From HyVt-477 sp965224605 (GTDB taxonomy: Bacteria; Pseudomonadota; Gammaproteobacteria; Thiotrichales; Thiotrichaceae): a stretch of 64,000 nt of DNA. Position numbers and translations under genes: made by a program. The DNA lies in assembly GCA_965224605.1 (NCBI GenBank), contig CBDCZP010000008.1, positions 487,286 through 551,285 of the forward strand, given 5' to 3'. Each line of letters begins with the position of its first letter. Position 1 is the first letter of the stretch. The notes beneath the pieces are model-generated. The model was not told the origin of the DNA, searched no databases, and worked only from the letters and a program-made list of their open reading frames with translations. Positions 10,401-18,176 of this stretch are shown here, piece by piece.

Positions 10401-13400
10401 CCGATCCTGAAAATGATCTTGATCCTACCAGCGTGAAATTGGTTGATGGAACAGGCAATCCTGTAACGACCTTAGCAGTAACAGGCGAAGGAACTTGGAC
10501 AGTTGATGCGACTTCGGGCGATATAACTTTCACTCCAGAAGCAGACTTCACCGCTGATCCAACACCTGTGAAGTACACGGTGAAGGATCAGAATGGGTTA
10601 CTCTCTAACGAAGCAACAGAAACCGTGGATTATCCACAGACTGCACCTGTAGCAACAGACGATACCCAGTCAGGAATAACAGCCACACCGACAACGGTTG
10701 ATGTGATTCCAAATGACTCTGATCCTGAGAACGACCTTGATCCTACAACGGTGAAACTGGTTGATCCATCAGGTAATCCAGTAACAACACTGAACGTACC
10801 GAACGAAGGTGATTGGACAGTGAACCCAACGACAGGTGAAGTCACATTCGCACCTGAAACGGGATTCACGGCTGATCCCACACCCGTAAAATACACGGTG
10901 AAAGATACAGGTGGTATTGAATCAAATCAGGCAACGGTAACTATTGATTACCCACAAACAGCGCCAGTAGCGGTGGATGATACGAAGAGTAATGCAAATC
11001 CTGCAACGCCTTCCAATCCAACGACTTTGGCTACGGTGAGTAACGATACTGATCCTGAAAATGATCTTGATCCGACAACGGTGAAATTGGTTGATCCAAC
11101 AGGTAACCCTGTGACTACGTTGACTGTACCAAACGAAGGTACATGGACAGTCGATGCAACTTCAGGTGATATTACCTTTACCCCTGAAGCTGGCTTCACA
11201 TCTGATCCGACACCTGTGAAATACACAGTGAAGGACCAAGGCGGAATTGAGTCGAACCAAGCAACAGTAACGGTAGATTATCCACAAACAGCACCAATAG
11301 CAGTGGATGATTCCGCGACGAACCCGAACACGGCTTCGCCTACGAACCCAACTACAGTGATAACAGTCGATAATGATACCGATCCTGAAAACGACCTTGA
11401 TCCAGCGACTGTAAAACTAGTTGATCCATCAGGCAACCCTGTGACGACATTGACCGTACCGAACGAAGGTGAGTGGGTGGTTGATCCAACCACAGGCGCA
11501 GTCACCTTTACGCCAGCAGCAGGCTTCACCGCTGATCCCACACCAGTGAAATACACGGTGAAGGATGAAAACGGTCTAGAGTCTAATCAGGCAACGGTTA
11601 CTGTGGATTACCCACAATCTAACCCTGTAGCTACTGATGATGAGAAGCTAAATCAGCCACTTGGAACAGCAGTCACCTTGAGTGTTGTCGATAACGATAG
11701 CGACCCTGAGAATGATCTTGATCCAACTACAGTGAAGTTAGTCGATCCATCAGGTAATCCGGTGACGACATTAACCGTACCCAACGAAGGCGAGTGGGTC
11801 GTTGATCCTGTAACAGGAGCAGTCACCTTTACACCTGAAAATGGCTTTGTCGCTGATCCCACACCGGTGAAATACACCGTGAAAGATGAGACAGGTCTTG
11901 AATCTAATCAAGCTACTGTAACGATTGACTACGAAGCACCAGCAATACTAGTTGGAACGGTTTGGCTGGATAGAGATAAAGATGGTTTGATTGATCCTGA
12001 AGAGCAACGCATGGCTAATTGGACTTTGGTAATCAGGGACACTAACGGGGATGTAGTTCGTGAAGTAGTCACTAATGAGCAAGGTGAATATGCAGTTGAT
12101 GATCTGATTCCAGCAGAATATACGGTTGAGTTTTATAATGAAAACGACACGTTGATTGCTACTCAGAAAACCAATGGTCCATTATCGCCTAGTAGTCCAG
12201 GTTCACAACCTGCTGACTTATCACTGCCGATTGATCCAAGCGGTGTGATATATAACAGCGTGACACGTCTACCGATTTCAGGTGTGACGCTACAGCTGTT
12301 AAATGCAACAGGCACGCCAGTTGATCCATCTTGTGTCGGCACAGGTCAGCAAAATCAGGTGACTGATGTAACGGGAATGTACGCCTTTGATGTGAACCCG
12401 AATGCTCATGCTACCTGTGGCGACCCAGAGACGTATACGATTAATATCGTCAACGTGCCGGCAAGTTACTACGATAGCTCGGCGGCAATCCCACCTCAAA
12501 GTGGTGTGTTTAACGGCGCTGCAACCGAAGCAGCTTGTACGTCAGATGCGATTGCAGCTAGTGGTTCGTGTGAAGTTCAAGCACAACCTGATGCGCCTAC
12601 GGGTAATCAGCCAACCACGTTCTACACTCAGTTTACGCTGGCAAGTGGCAATCTGAATATCATCTTCAACCACATTCCGCTTGATCCAAAAGGCGGTGGT
12701 GATTTACTGATAAGCAAGGTGGTAGATAAGCATCAAGCCTCTGTAGGCGATATGTTGTACTACAGCATTGATGTAGCCAACACCAAGTCGTTAGCTGTCA
12801 ATGATGTGGACGTGGTGGATGACCTGCCCGCAGGCTTCCAACTTGCAACCGGTTCAGCCAAGCTGACACGTGCAGGTGTCGATGGACTACTAGGCACAGC
12901 GGATGATATCAAAGCGGTGATTACGCCCACAGGCACTGATCCCATGACCTTCAACGATATTGATATCGCAGGAGATGAGAAAATACGTATTACCTATCTT
13001 CTCAGAGTCGGCGCAAGTGTAATTGAAGGCAACCATGTGAATACCGCGCAAGCCTTGAATGACATAGGCGCTCCTGCCAGCAATACGGCAAAAGCAACTG
13101 TCATTATTGTGGCTGAAGCAGTGATCGACCAGTCAACGTTGATCGGTAAAGTCTTCCATGACCGTGATGGTGATGGCTACCAAGATAGCGCCAATGCTAC
13201 AGGTATTACCATTAAAGCAAATAACGGCTTTATGAAACATCTTGGTGGATTGACAGGACGCATCAGTACACAAGATGCGATCAGCAAGCACAGCAAGAAG
13301 GTTCTGTTGGCACTCGGCAGTGATAACAGCTTTGTCATCACCACTCAGCAAGGTACGCATATTGAGGTAGATCACAACGGTCAAGTCAGTGAATCCCATA

Positions 13401-14191
13401 AAGGAATGAAAGCCAAAGGTATCACGGGACAAGATCTGCGTGTAACGACTCGTAAGGTCGGTAAAGAGCTGGAAATCACCGTAACTAACCACGGTATCCA
13501 TGAGGAAGGTATTCCTGGTGTACGTCTGGCTACTGTAACAGGGCTATTGATTGAAACAGACGGCCATGGACGTTTCCATGTGCCGGATGTGGATGGCGGT
13601 AGACGAGGCTTCGGCAAAAACTTCATTCTTAAAGTAGATAAAGCCACATTGCCAAAAGGTGCTGAGTTTACCACTGAAAACCCACGTGTTTTACGACTCA
13701 CAGGAGCAGCTCTGAATAAAATCAACTTCGGTGTGAAGTTGCCGGGTCAGCAAGCGCCAGCGCGACATATTCAGCAACCTGCGCAATATCGCACAGAGAG
13801 CAGAACACATGAGGTAAACGGTCAACAACCCACGTATCAAACGGTGGATGTCAACTTAGGCAGCATCTTCTTCGATAAGGATAAGTACCATATCAGAGCA
13901 GATCAGCGCGGTATTATGGATGATATCGCCAGCAAGATAGAGCGCTATGGTAGTGGACACATCACCATCGATGCCTTCACCGATGCGCGTCATAATGCGG
14001 CTTATAACATCAAGCTGGCAGAGCGTCGGGCGAATACCGTCAGAGGTGAGTTACAGAAGCGTCTTGGCTCCAAGCTCATGCGTAATGTGAAAGTGGATGT
14101 GGATCGTGGTGCTTACAAGGAAATTCCGCACAACGACAAACGGGCAATTGATTACAGCAGTAATCTCTTGAATGGTTTTTTTGATGACTAA
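4415..14191 (+). CDS. Giant repeat-rich surface protein with OmpA-like C-terminus (3,258 aa)
   Basis: A secretion signal (ILGLSMSNIASAAS) ends near residue 99; ATG 4415 leaves ~68 unusual residues before the likely signal, and ATG 4619 is a shorter alternative. Residues ~105-415 look like a beta-propeller or esterase-like head. Seven SdrD/SpaA-like repeats follow (416-1165), then two modules beginning SGKVFDD and SGQVFQD, nine CshA-type fibril repeats (1530-2508), another SdrD-like module, a DUF11 domain (2761-2900) with Ca-binding-like DRDGDGYQD, a conserved pre-terminal domain, and an OmpA-like domain (3146-3236) with the peptidoglycan-type TDARHNAAYN...RRA pattern. By family knowledge such proteins are fibrillar adhesins or stalks; the OmpA end suggests anchoring at the cell wall. 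It lies directly upstream of the barrel protein gene. The target of binding is unknown. Confidence 0.85.
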   Translation: MSNNKFSGNKTNPSHHYLNTQKSNAHTKINKQLVQLWFGSAAAPPDLVDSSSFKAFNNKCFSTIQQHLMELLKPLDSNNVKSIAIAILGLSMSNIASAASWPASPVTGSGDGGECVLTHHQNVGVNATPNSFYNISDHTNPNTLTIIGPWGVPSGTVEGLTADVASKDFYALNANRSGKLWLGELDPVAGSFADITSTGHASLSHSVYGSLSIFQSRAIAHQPGTNELWVAAYNAHPASGPGVTNVYLFKMSTITGEVLTGAFGGEDYIAVDLAPYTFNSSNDRPTVEALTFYKNEPNILYGVLSTLSGGNPKVGHLFAVDVSQATPEAVLAPKNLSGVSYTSGAAPSSDYYDIEGMSFDEDGDLVMISSNVGGTNANSLITVDLATGEASNKRTIISGDWEGIVCDPLFPINGVGTVSGSVKDGTGAAIANVTVNLKDSTGAIYATETTNPSGAYEFTNVPVGEYTIEETDLANYSSVSDAQSADGDTTANTDTNDNSIPVTVTSGEADTGNDFVDIPAPIVGSVAGSVKDDTGAALESVTVKLKDSSGAVIATETTDPSGNYTFTNVPVGEYTVEETDPANYSSVSDSQSSDGDTTANADTNDNSIPVTVTSGETDTANDFVDTPDTGVVSGSVKDNTGAAIEGVTVKLKDNSGAVIATETTDPSGNYTFTSVPAGEYTVEETDPANFSSTSDTQSSDGDTTANTDTNDNSIPVTVAPGETDSNNDFVDTSNAGIVNGSVKDPSGNPIVGAKVKLVNTDGSPVTGTDGNLIAEVTVNPSTGAYEFTNVPVGDYKLVETNPANYTSTNESSDQTGDPANTSTTDDEIPITVTANETDSGNDFIDTPDGSVVSGTVKDSAGNAIESVTVELKDSGGAVVDTVTTGSSGAYSFTNVPAGEYTIVETDPTNFHSVSDTQSADGDTTANTNTNDNIIPVTVALGETDPNNDFVDDPDTGDVSGSVKDSTGAAIKNVTVELKDASGTVVATETTNNSGNYTFSSIPVGEYTIVETDPADFHSVSDAQSADGDTTPNTDTNDNSIPVTVTANETDTANDFVDTPDTGDVSGSVKDTAGNPLQSVTVELKDSTGAVIDTQTTDGSGNYTFSDVPVGEYTIEETDPANVQSVSDTQSTDDDTTPNTDTNDNSIPVTVTANETDSGNDFVDSPHVTVSGKVFDDANGGNVDGTGLGNPDGTTLYAHLIIEFGTANENVLQEVTVNADGTYSFSNVPANTTYDVLISSTQGTVGSTKPAVTLPTDWATTAEGIAGVDDTNPNSVTIVTVGTSDVINVLFGINKKPTATDVTASSQPNPGGTTQVQVPTLSIADAEDGTPTTVIIKTLPDATTEGVLYYNNNPVSAGAEIANFDPTKLTLDPIDGTVTVDFDYSTKDAAGVESDTATVTMPFGGISLSGQVFQDTDGGNVDGTGLGNPDSTTLYANLIDSSGNVVATTTVNADGTYNIANVTPNTTYNVQISTAQGTVSNAQPATTLPTNWIATGEGITGTPDSTVDGVTQVAVGSTSVTDVLFGIDKISAPVAVDDSKTNLNPATPTNPTIVPTVGNDTDPDGNLDPTTVKLVDPSGNPVTTLTVPNEGQWVVNTTNGEVTFTPEAGFTDDPTPVKYTVKDTGGLESNEATITVDYPQTAPVAVDDTKTNPNPATPSNPTTLTTVSNDTDPENDLDPTSVKLVDGTGNPVSTLNVPNEGTWTVDATSGDITFTPEAGFTADPTPVKYTVKDVNGLESNQATETVDYPQSDPVAVDDSATNPNPATPSNPTTLTTVSNDTDPENDLDPTSVKLVDGTGNPVTTLVVTNEGTWTVDATSGDITFTPEAGFTADPTPVKYTVKDKNGLVSNEATETVDYPQTAPTATDDTESGTTGTPTTVDVIPNDTDPENDLDPTTVKLVDPSGNPVTSLNVPNEGDWTVNPTTGEVTFTPETGFTDDPTPVKYTVKDTGDIESNQATVTIDYPQSNPVAVDDTETNPNTASPTNPTTLTTVSNDTDPENDLDPTSVKLVDGTGNPVTTLAVTGEGTWTVDATSGDITFTPEADFTADPTPVKYTVKDQNGLLSNEATETVDYPQTAPVATDDTQSGITATPTTVDVIPNDSDPENDLDPTTVKLVDPSGNPVTTLNVPNEGDWTVNPTTGEVTFAPETGFTADPTPVKYTVKDTGGIESNQATVTIDYPQTAPVAVDDTKSNANPATPSNPTTLATVSNDTDPENDLDPTTVKLVDPTGNPVTTLTVPNEGTWTVDATSGDITFTPEAGFTSDPTPVKYTVKDQGGIESNQATVTVDYPQTAPIAVDDSATNPNTASPTNPTTVITVDNDTDPENDLDPATVKLVDPSGNPVTTLTVPNEGEWVVDPTTGAVTFTPAAGFTADPTPVKYTVKDENGLESNQATVTVDYPQSNPVATDDEKLNQPLGTAVTLSVVDNDSDPENDLDPTTVKLVDPSGNPVTTLTVPNEGEWVVDPVTGAVTFTPENGFVADPTPVKYTVKDETGLESNQATVTIDYEAPAILVGTVWLDRDKDGLIDPEEQRMANWTLVIRDTNGDVVREVVTNEQGEYAVDDLIPAEYTVEFYNENDTLIATQKTNGPLSPSSPGSQPADLSLPIDPSGVIYNSVTRLPISGVTLQLLNATGTPVDPSCVGTGQQNQVTDVTGMYAFDVNPNAHATCGDPETYTINIVNVPASYYDSSAAIPPQSGVFNGAATEAACTSDAIAASGSCEVQAQPDAPTGNQPTTFYTQFTLASGNLNIIFNHIPLDPKGGGDLLISKVVDKHQASVGDMLYYSIDVANTKSLAVNDVDVVDDLPAGFQLATGSAKLTRAGVDGLLGTADDIKAVITPTGTDPMTFNDIDIAGDEKIRITYLLRVGASVIEGNHVNTAQALNDIGAPASNTAKATVIIVAEAVIDQSTLIGKVFHDRDGDGYQDSANATGITIKANNGFMKHLGGLTGRISTQDAISKHSKKVLLALGSDNSFVITTQQGTHIEVDHNGQVSESHKGMKAKGITGQDLRVTTRKVGKELEITVTNHGIHEEGIPGVRLATVTGLLIETDGHGRFHVPDVDGGRRGFGKNFILKVDKATLPKGAEFTTENPRVLRLTGAALNKINFGVKLPGQQAPARHIQQPAQYRTESRTHEVNGQQPTYQTVDVNLGSIFFDKDKYHIRADQRGIMDDIASKIERYGSGHITIDAFTDARHNAAYNIKLAERRANTVRGELQKRLGSKLMRNVKVDVDRGAYKEIPHNDKRAIDYSSNLLNGFFDD
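5662..7912 (+). repeat. Seven tandem SdrD/SpaA-like coding repeats
   Basis: Seven units of about 315-340 bases each encode a beta-sandwich module opening GSVKD-TGAA, continuing TVxLKD, then GEYTIxETDP, and closing ETDxxNDFVD. Unit starts are near 5662, 5992, 6307, 6622, 6963, 7282 and 7597. Unit 4 carries a small insertion and a divergent middle. The modules match the carboxypeptidase-regulatory/SdrD B-like superfamily used as rigid spacers in surface proteins. Confidence 0.8.
9004..11940 (+). repeat. Nine tandem CshA-type fibril coding repeats
   Basis: Nine units start near 9004, 9334, 9664, 9994, 10312, 10642, 10960, 11290 and 11620, with lengths of 330 or 318 bases. Each encodes VAVDD...NDTDPENDLDPTTVKLVD, then EGxWTVDxTTGxVTFTPEAGF, then DPTPVKYTVKD. 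The pattern matches CshA fibril repeats. Units 3-4 (9664-10311) and 5-6 (10312-10959) are each 648 bases and pair off in sequence, which points to duplication of a two-unit block. Confidence 0.85.
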
Positions 14192-14202
14192 ATGAAGTGT
14201 CA

Positions 14203-14231
14203 GGTGCATTCCAATAAATAAGGAATGCGCC
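14203..14231 (+). terminator. Hairpin between giant protein gene and barrel gene
   Basis: A 10-bp stem (GGTGCATTCC with GGAATGCGCC, one G-U pair) encloses a 9-base AT loop, 12 bases after the stop of the giant gene. It is followed only by a short TTT run, so it is more likely a partial terminator or mRNA-stabilising element between two co-transcribed genes than a full terminator. Confidence 0.55.
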
Positions 14232-14281
14232 TTTAGAAATCGAATCAATCAATAACAATAATAAAAAATCAGGTTCCCAAC

Positions 14282-17200
14282 ATGAAAAATAATAATAATA
14301 AAACTAGAAACATATTGCCTTCAACCTCTCAACTAAACGCAGCCTTGGTAGGTCTCGTTCTATGTAGTGCCACTGTGTTATCTCAGGCAGCTGCTCCTGC
14401 TTATACCTTAAAAATAGTGACACATGGAGAAGGCACACCCCGCTCCGATAATATGAATGAGCCACACCGCCAAGATAATAGACGTGCCGATGTTCGTATG
14501 ACTACGCGCGTTAAAGGGAGCAAAGCGGTGAAACGTAATGTGACAGAAACCGTTAAAGTCAAGGTCAGTGATGCGGTAAATCGCAGTATTACCTTAGCCG
14601 ATGGCGGTATCATCTGGTTAACGAATGATCCTGCTAACTTAACACCGACTTTAAATGTATCCACATCAAGCAGTGCAGTACTCACGGATGGTAAATTTGA
14701 ATCACCATTGAGCTTCACCGTGAAAAGTAACTACACGGCTTTTATAGATCACTGGAATTTATCGGTTTACCATCAGGGTAGTCTGGATGCTGATCCCATT
14801 GCTTCTATGGATGGACAAGGTTTAGAAGATGGACAAGCAATTACATGGGAAGGCGATGCTTCACTCAAAGCAGGTGAAACGTTGGACTACGTGTTTACTG
14901 TGTATGATGACAATGGTCATCGTGATGTTACCCAAAGTAAAACCATCAACCTGCTCAGCGACAAGCAACAACAAGTAGGTAGCGAAAAATACCATGATCG
15001 TTTAAAAGGCCGTAGTCATTTTGCTGATGGACAAATAGCTAAACAAACGATTCCTATTCATGGTTCACGAGTCCGCATTTATGGCAGTGATATTCCCAAA
15101 GGCTATCAACTAAAAATAAATGACAAAGCCGTCAACTTCGATACTAAACAGAAGTTTGTAAACGAATACCTATTGCCAACAGGCACACATCAGTTTGATG
15201 TCGCTGTTACTGATCAAGCAGGAAAAACCTACCAACAAAACCTTGGCACCAATGTTGATGGTAAATACCTATTTATGGTGGGCTTGGCTGATTTTAATAT
15301 TGGCGAAAGCAAAGTTACGGGCAATATCGAGCCTTTAGAAGTCGATCAAAGTCATTACGATGGCGACATCTTTGTCGATGGTCGATTAGCGTTTTATTTA
15401 AAAGGTAAAGTAAAAGGGAAATACCTCATCACTGCGCAGTTGGATACAGGCACAGAAGATGTTAAAGATCTGTTTGACAATATCCATAAGAAAGATCCAC
15501 GTAGTCTGTTCCGCCGCCTAGACCCTGATAAGTATTATCCAGTTTACGGTGATGATTCTACGCTCATTGACGATACGGATAGCATAGGCAAGATGTATGT
15601 TCGCGTCGATTGGGACAAGTCGCGTGCCATTTGGGGTAACTTCAATACAGGTTTAACAGGTACGGAATTCGCGCAGTTTAACCGTAGTTTATACGGTGCT
15701 CAGTTACATCATAAAAGCACACAAACGACGGCATCGGGTGAACATAAAACCGAAGCGTCAGTATTTGGCTCAGAAGGGCAAAGTGCTTTTCGTCATAACC
15801 AGTTCTTAGGTACGGGCGGTAGTCTGTATTACCTCAAAGATAGCGATATTGTGAGAGGTTCAGAAAAGGTTTGGGTTGAAATTCGCCAACGTGAAACCGA
15901 AAGAGCGGTAGAGAAAATTCTACTGGTTGAAGGTCGTGATTATGAAATGGATGACTTCCAAGGTCGCATTATTTTGACGCGTCCATTAATGCAAATAGCC
16001 GGACAAGTTGGCCCTTCTATTATCAAAGATACCCCTCTGGATGGCAACCAAGCGTTCCTGATGGTGGATTATGAATATGTACCTGATGACTTCGATGCCA
16101 ATAAAGCCACGTATGGTGGACGCGGTAAAGTCTGGTTGAATGATCAAGTCGCTGTCGGTGGTACGTTTGTTCATGAAAATCGTGATGCTGATGACTATGA
16201 AGTGAAAGGCGTTGATGTTACCTATAAAAAAGACAAAGGTACGTACATTAAAGCGGAATATGCAGAAAGTGAGTCTAGCCAAACTTCGGGAAGTTTCTTG
16301 TCTGAAGATGGCGGTATTAACTTTTCGCCTTTCGCAAACAATACGGCTGCCAGCTCTATTTCAGGTCAAGCCTATGGCGTAGAGGCGCGTGCCAATCTGG
16401 ATAGAAAAGGCAATAAATCGGTAGGTGCGTGGTGGAAACGACGTGAATCAGGTTTTTCTACCGCACGATTGGATAGCGGTGTCGAAACGACGGATGCGGG
16501 TGCTGAAGCTATCGTAAAAGTGAATGACAAACTAGACTTAAGCGCAAGAGCTACACAGTTAGAAAAAACAGGGGCTAATACGCTTACCACCGCTAGTGTA
16601 GAAGCGGATTATAAAGTGAGTGATTTATTATCTATCAGCGCGGAGTTACGTCACGTTATGGATGATCTGGTAGTGGGTACAGATGGCGAAGGTACTTTAG
16701 CCGCTGTAAAAGTGGGCATGGACGTGAAGCCTGGTGTGAATATCTACGGTATTGCACAAACTACTGTTTCCACCAAAGGTAGCTATACCGATAATGATTT
16801 ATTCACTATTGGAACTATCGCCAGACTTAATAACAAACTCAGCATGAAAGGTGAGTTCAGCACAGGTGATAGGGGGGAGGGCGCAACCTTCGGGCTAGAT
16901 TATGCAATGACCGATACCTACGGTGTGTATGGCTCATATACCTTATCAACGGATAGAAGTAACAACAAACGCGGCACGTTTACCGCAGGTCAACGCAAGA
17001 CCCTTAGTGATCAACTCAGAGTGTATACCGAACACCAGTTTACTCATGAGGATGAACAATCAGGATTGGGTCATACCTTTGGATTGGACTACAAGCTCAG
17101 TGATTACACCGCGGCTAACGTATCAGTACAGTCAGCGAGGTTGGACAACACCAATGGTGGGATCACAGACCGCGATGCATTCTCAGTCGGCTTAACCTAT

Positions 17201-17896
17201 CATCAAGATAAAACTCATGCGAATACACGCTTGGAATATCGTAAAGACAAGGGTGCAAATGGCGCAAATGTCGACACTGAACAGTGGTTGACAAGCAATC
17301 GTATCAATTACCAAGTTGATCCCTCTATGCGAATACAGGGTAAATTCAACTACTCCATCACGGAAGACAATATCAGTAACTTAAAAGATGCACAGTTTGC
17401 AGAAGCCGGCATTGGTCTAGCGTATCGCCCTGTTGATAATGATCGCTTCAACATGCTGGGTCGCTTAACCTATTTGTATGACTTACAACCACTAGAACAA
17501 ACCGACAAGCCCGATGAAAAAGCCGTTATAGCCAGCGTAGAAGCCGCTTATGATATTGACCAGAAATGGGAAATAGGTGGCAAGGTAGCGTATAAAAAAG
17601 CAGAAATACGTCAAGATCGCGCCGTAGGAATCTGGCATGACAATGATGCGACTCTAGCCGCAGTACGCGCTCGTTATCACATGACCCACAACTGGGATGG
17701 ACTGATCGAATATCACTGGCTCAACTCAGTTGCGTCGCAAGATACCCAGCATGGAGCAATGGTATCGGTAGATCGTCATATTGGTAAAAACATGAAAGTA
17801 GGTGTGGGTTATAACTTCACTGACTTTAATGATGATCTTCGTAATACCGATGGTGATGCGACAGGGTGGTTTATTAACTTTGTAGGTAAGTATTAA
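14282..17896 (+). CDS. Large outer-membrane beta-barrel protein (1,204 aa), partner of the giant surface protein
   Basis: A signal peptide ends near residue 38. The mature start (residues ~44-75) reads VTHGEGTPRSDN...RQDNRRADV, which strongly resembles the last loop and strand of an OmpA domain. Ig-like and FlgD-like regions follow to about residue 325. The rest is alternating-strand barrel sequence (YGAQLHHKS, GTGGSLYYLKDSDI, VEGRDYEMDDFQGRI), ending in an aromatic beta-signal WFINFVGKY. The gene lies 90 bases after the giant gene on the same strand, so co-expression is likely. I infer a dedicated anchor or exporter for the giant protein; no family name can be given from reading alone. Its last ~370 bases are duplicated at 19,790-20,161. 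Confidence 0.8.
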   Translation: MKNNNNKTRNILPSTSQLNAALVGLVLCSATVLSQAAAPAYTLKIVTHGEGTPRSDNMNEPHRQDNRRADVRMTTRVKGSKAVKRNVTETVKVKVSDAVNRSITLADGGIIWLTNDPANLTPTLNVSTSSSAVLTDGKFESPLSFTVKSNYTAFIDHWNLSVYHQGSLDADPIASMDGQGLEDGQAITWEGDASLKAGETLDYVFTVYDDNGHRDVTQSKTINLLSDKQQQVGSEKYHDRLKGRSHFADGQIAKQTIPIHGSRVRIYGSDIPKGYQLKINDKAVNFDTKQKFVNEYLLPTGTHQFDVAVTDQAGKTYQQNLGTNVDGKYLFMVGLADFNIGESKVTGNIEPLEVDQSHYDGDIFVDGRLAFYLKGKVKGKYLITAQLDTGTEDVKDLFDNIHKKDPRSLFRRLDPDKYYPVYGDDSTLIDDTDSIGKMYVRVDWDKSRAIWGNFNTGLTGTEFAQFNRSLYGAQLHHKSTQTTASGEHKTEASVFGSEGQSAFRHNQFLGTGGSLYYLKDSDIVRGSEKVWVEIRQRETERAVEKILLVEGRDYEMDDFQGRIILTRPLMQIAGQVGPSIIKDTPLDGNQAFLMVDYEYVPDDFDANKATYGGRGKVWLNDQVAVGGTFVHENRDADDYEVKGVDVTYKKDKGTYIKAEYAESESSQTSGSFLSEDGGINFSPFANNTAASSISGQAYGVEARANLDRKGNKSVGAWWKRRESGFSTARLDSGVETTDAGAEAIVKVNDKLDLSARATQLEKTGANTLTTASVEADYKVSDLLSISAELRHVMDDLVVGTDGEGTLAAVKVGMDVKPGVNIYGIAQTTVSTKGSYTDNDLFTIGTIARLNNKLSMKGEFSTGDRGEGATFGLDYAMTDTYGVYGSYTLSTDRSNNKRGTFTAGQRKTLSDQLRVYTEHQFTHEDEQSGLGHTFGLDYKLSDYTAANVSVQSARLDNTNGGITDRDAFSVGLTYHQDKTHANTRLEYRKDKGANGANVDTEQWLTSNRINYQVDPSMRIQGKFNYSITEDNISNLKDAQFAEAGIGLAYRPVDNDRFNMLGRLTYLYDLQPLEQTDKPDEKAVIASVEAAYDIDQKWEIGGKVAYKKAEIRQDRAVGIWHDNDATLAAVRARYHMTHNWDGLIEYHWLNSVASQDTQHGAMVSVDRHIGKNMKVGVGYNFTDFNDDLRNTDGDATGWFINFVGKY

Positions 17897-17949
17897 ACTT
17901 CGTTCACTATCAGTATGGTAGCTATATTAGAAATATCCTTTCTTATGGA

Positions 17950-18114
17950 GAGTGTTGTAAAAAGCGGCACATTAAGTTCCCTTCCTTAAGTTAGCAAGGG
18001 AGGGTTAGGGTGGGGGGTAGATGATTGAATATTATATGATATTTAATTTCACCCCTCCCTGTCCTCCCCCTACGAGGTGGAGAGAGCTAGAAGTGCCCTT
18101 TTTGCGACACGCTC
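17950..18114. repeat. Imperfect inverted-repeat element (MITE- or hairpin-like)
   Basis: The left end gagtgttgtaaaaagcggca and the right end gtgccctttttgcgacac form imperfect terminal inverted repeats about 165 bases apart. Inside, GGGAGGGTTAGGGTGGGG faces CACCCCTCCCTGTCCTCCCC, so the whole can fold back. Similar end sequences occur at 20,251-20,382 and a fragment at ~4,099-4,147, which supports a dispersed non-coding family. Confidence 0.55.
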
Positions 18115-18137
18115 CTATGGGGAAAAGGAGTTTCATA

Positions 18138-18163
18138 ACTACCTTCCCCTCGAGGAAGGTAGT
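18138..18163 (+). terminator. Hairpin between convergent genes
   Basis: A perfect 10-bp stem (ACTACCTTCC / GGAAGGTAGT) with a 6-base loop lies just beyond the 3' end of the minus-strand lipoprotein gene and downstream of the barrel gene. The T-run after it is weak (GTTGTTT), so it may act as a terminator on the plus strand. Confidence 0.5.
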
Positions 18164-18176
18164 GTTGTTTCAATAC

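Noticed and set aside
5467..11877. Row of 70-137-codon minus-strand frames in the repeats of the giant gene
   Set aside because: They repeat with the same period as the sense repeats and are antisense shadows.
9004..11940. CRISPR-like regular repeat array
   Set aside because: The units are 318-330 bases, fully coding and vary along their whole length; there are no short repeats with unique spacers.
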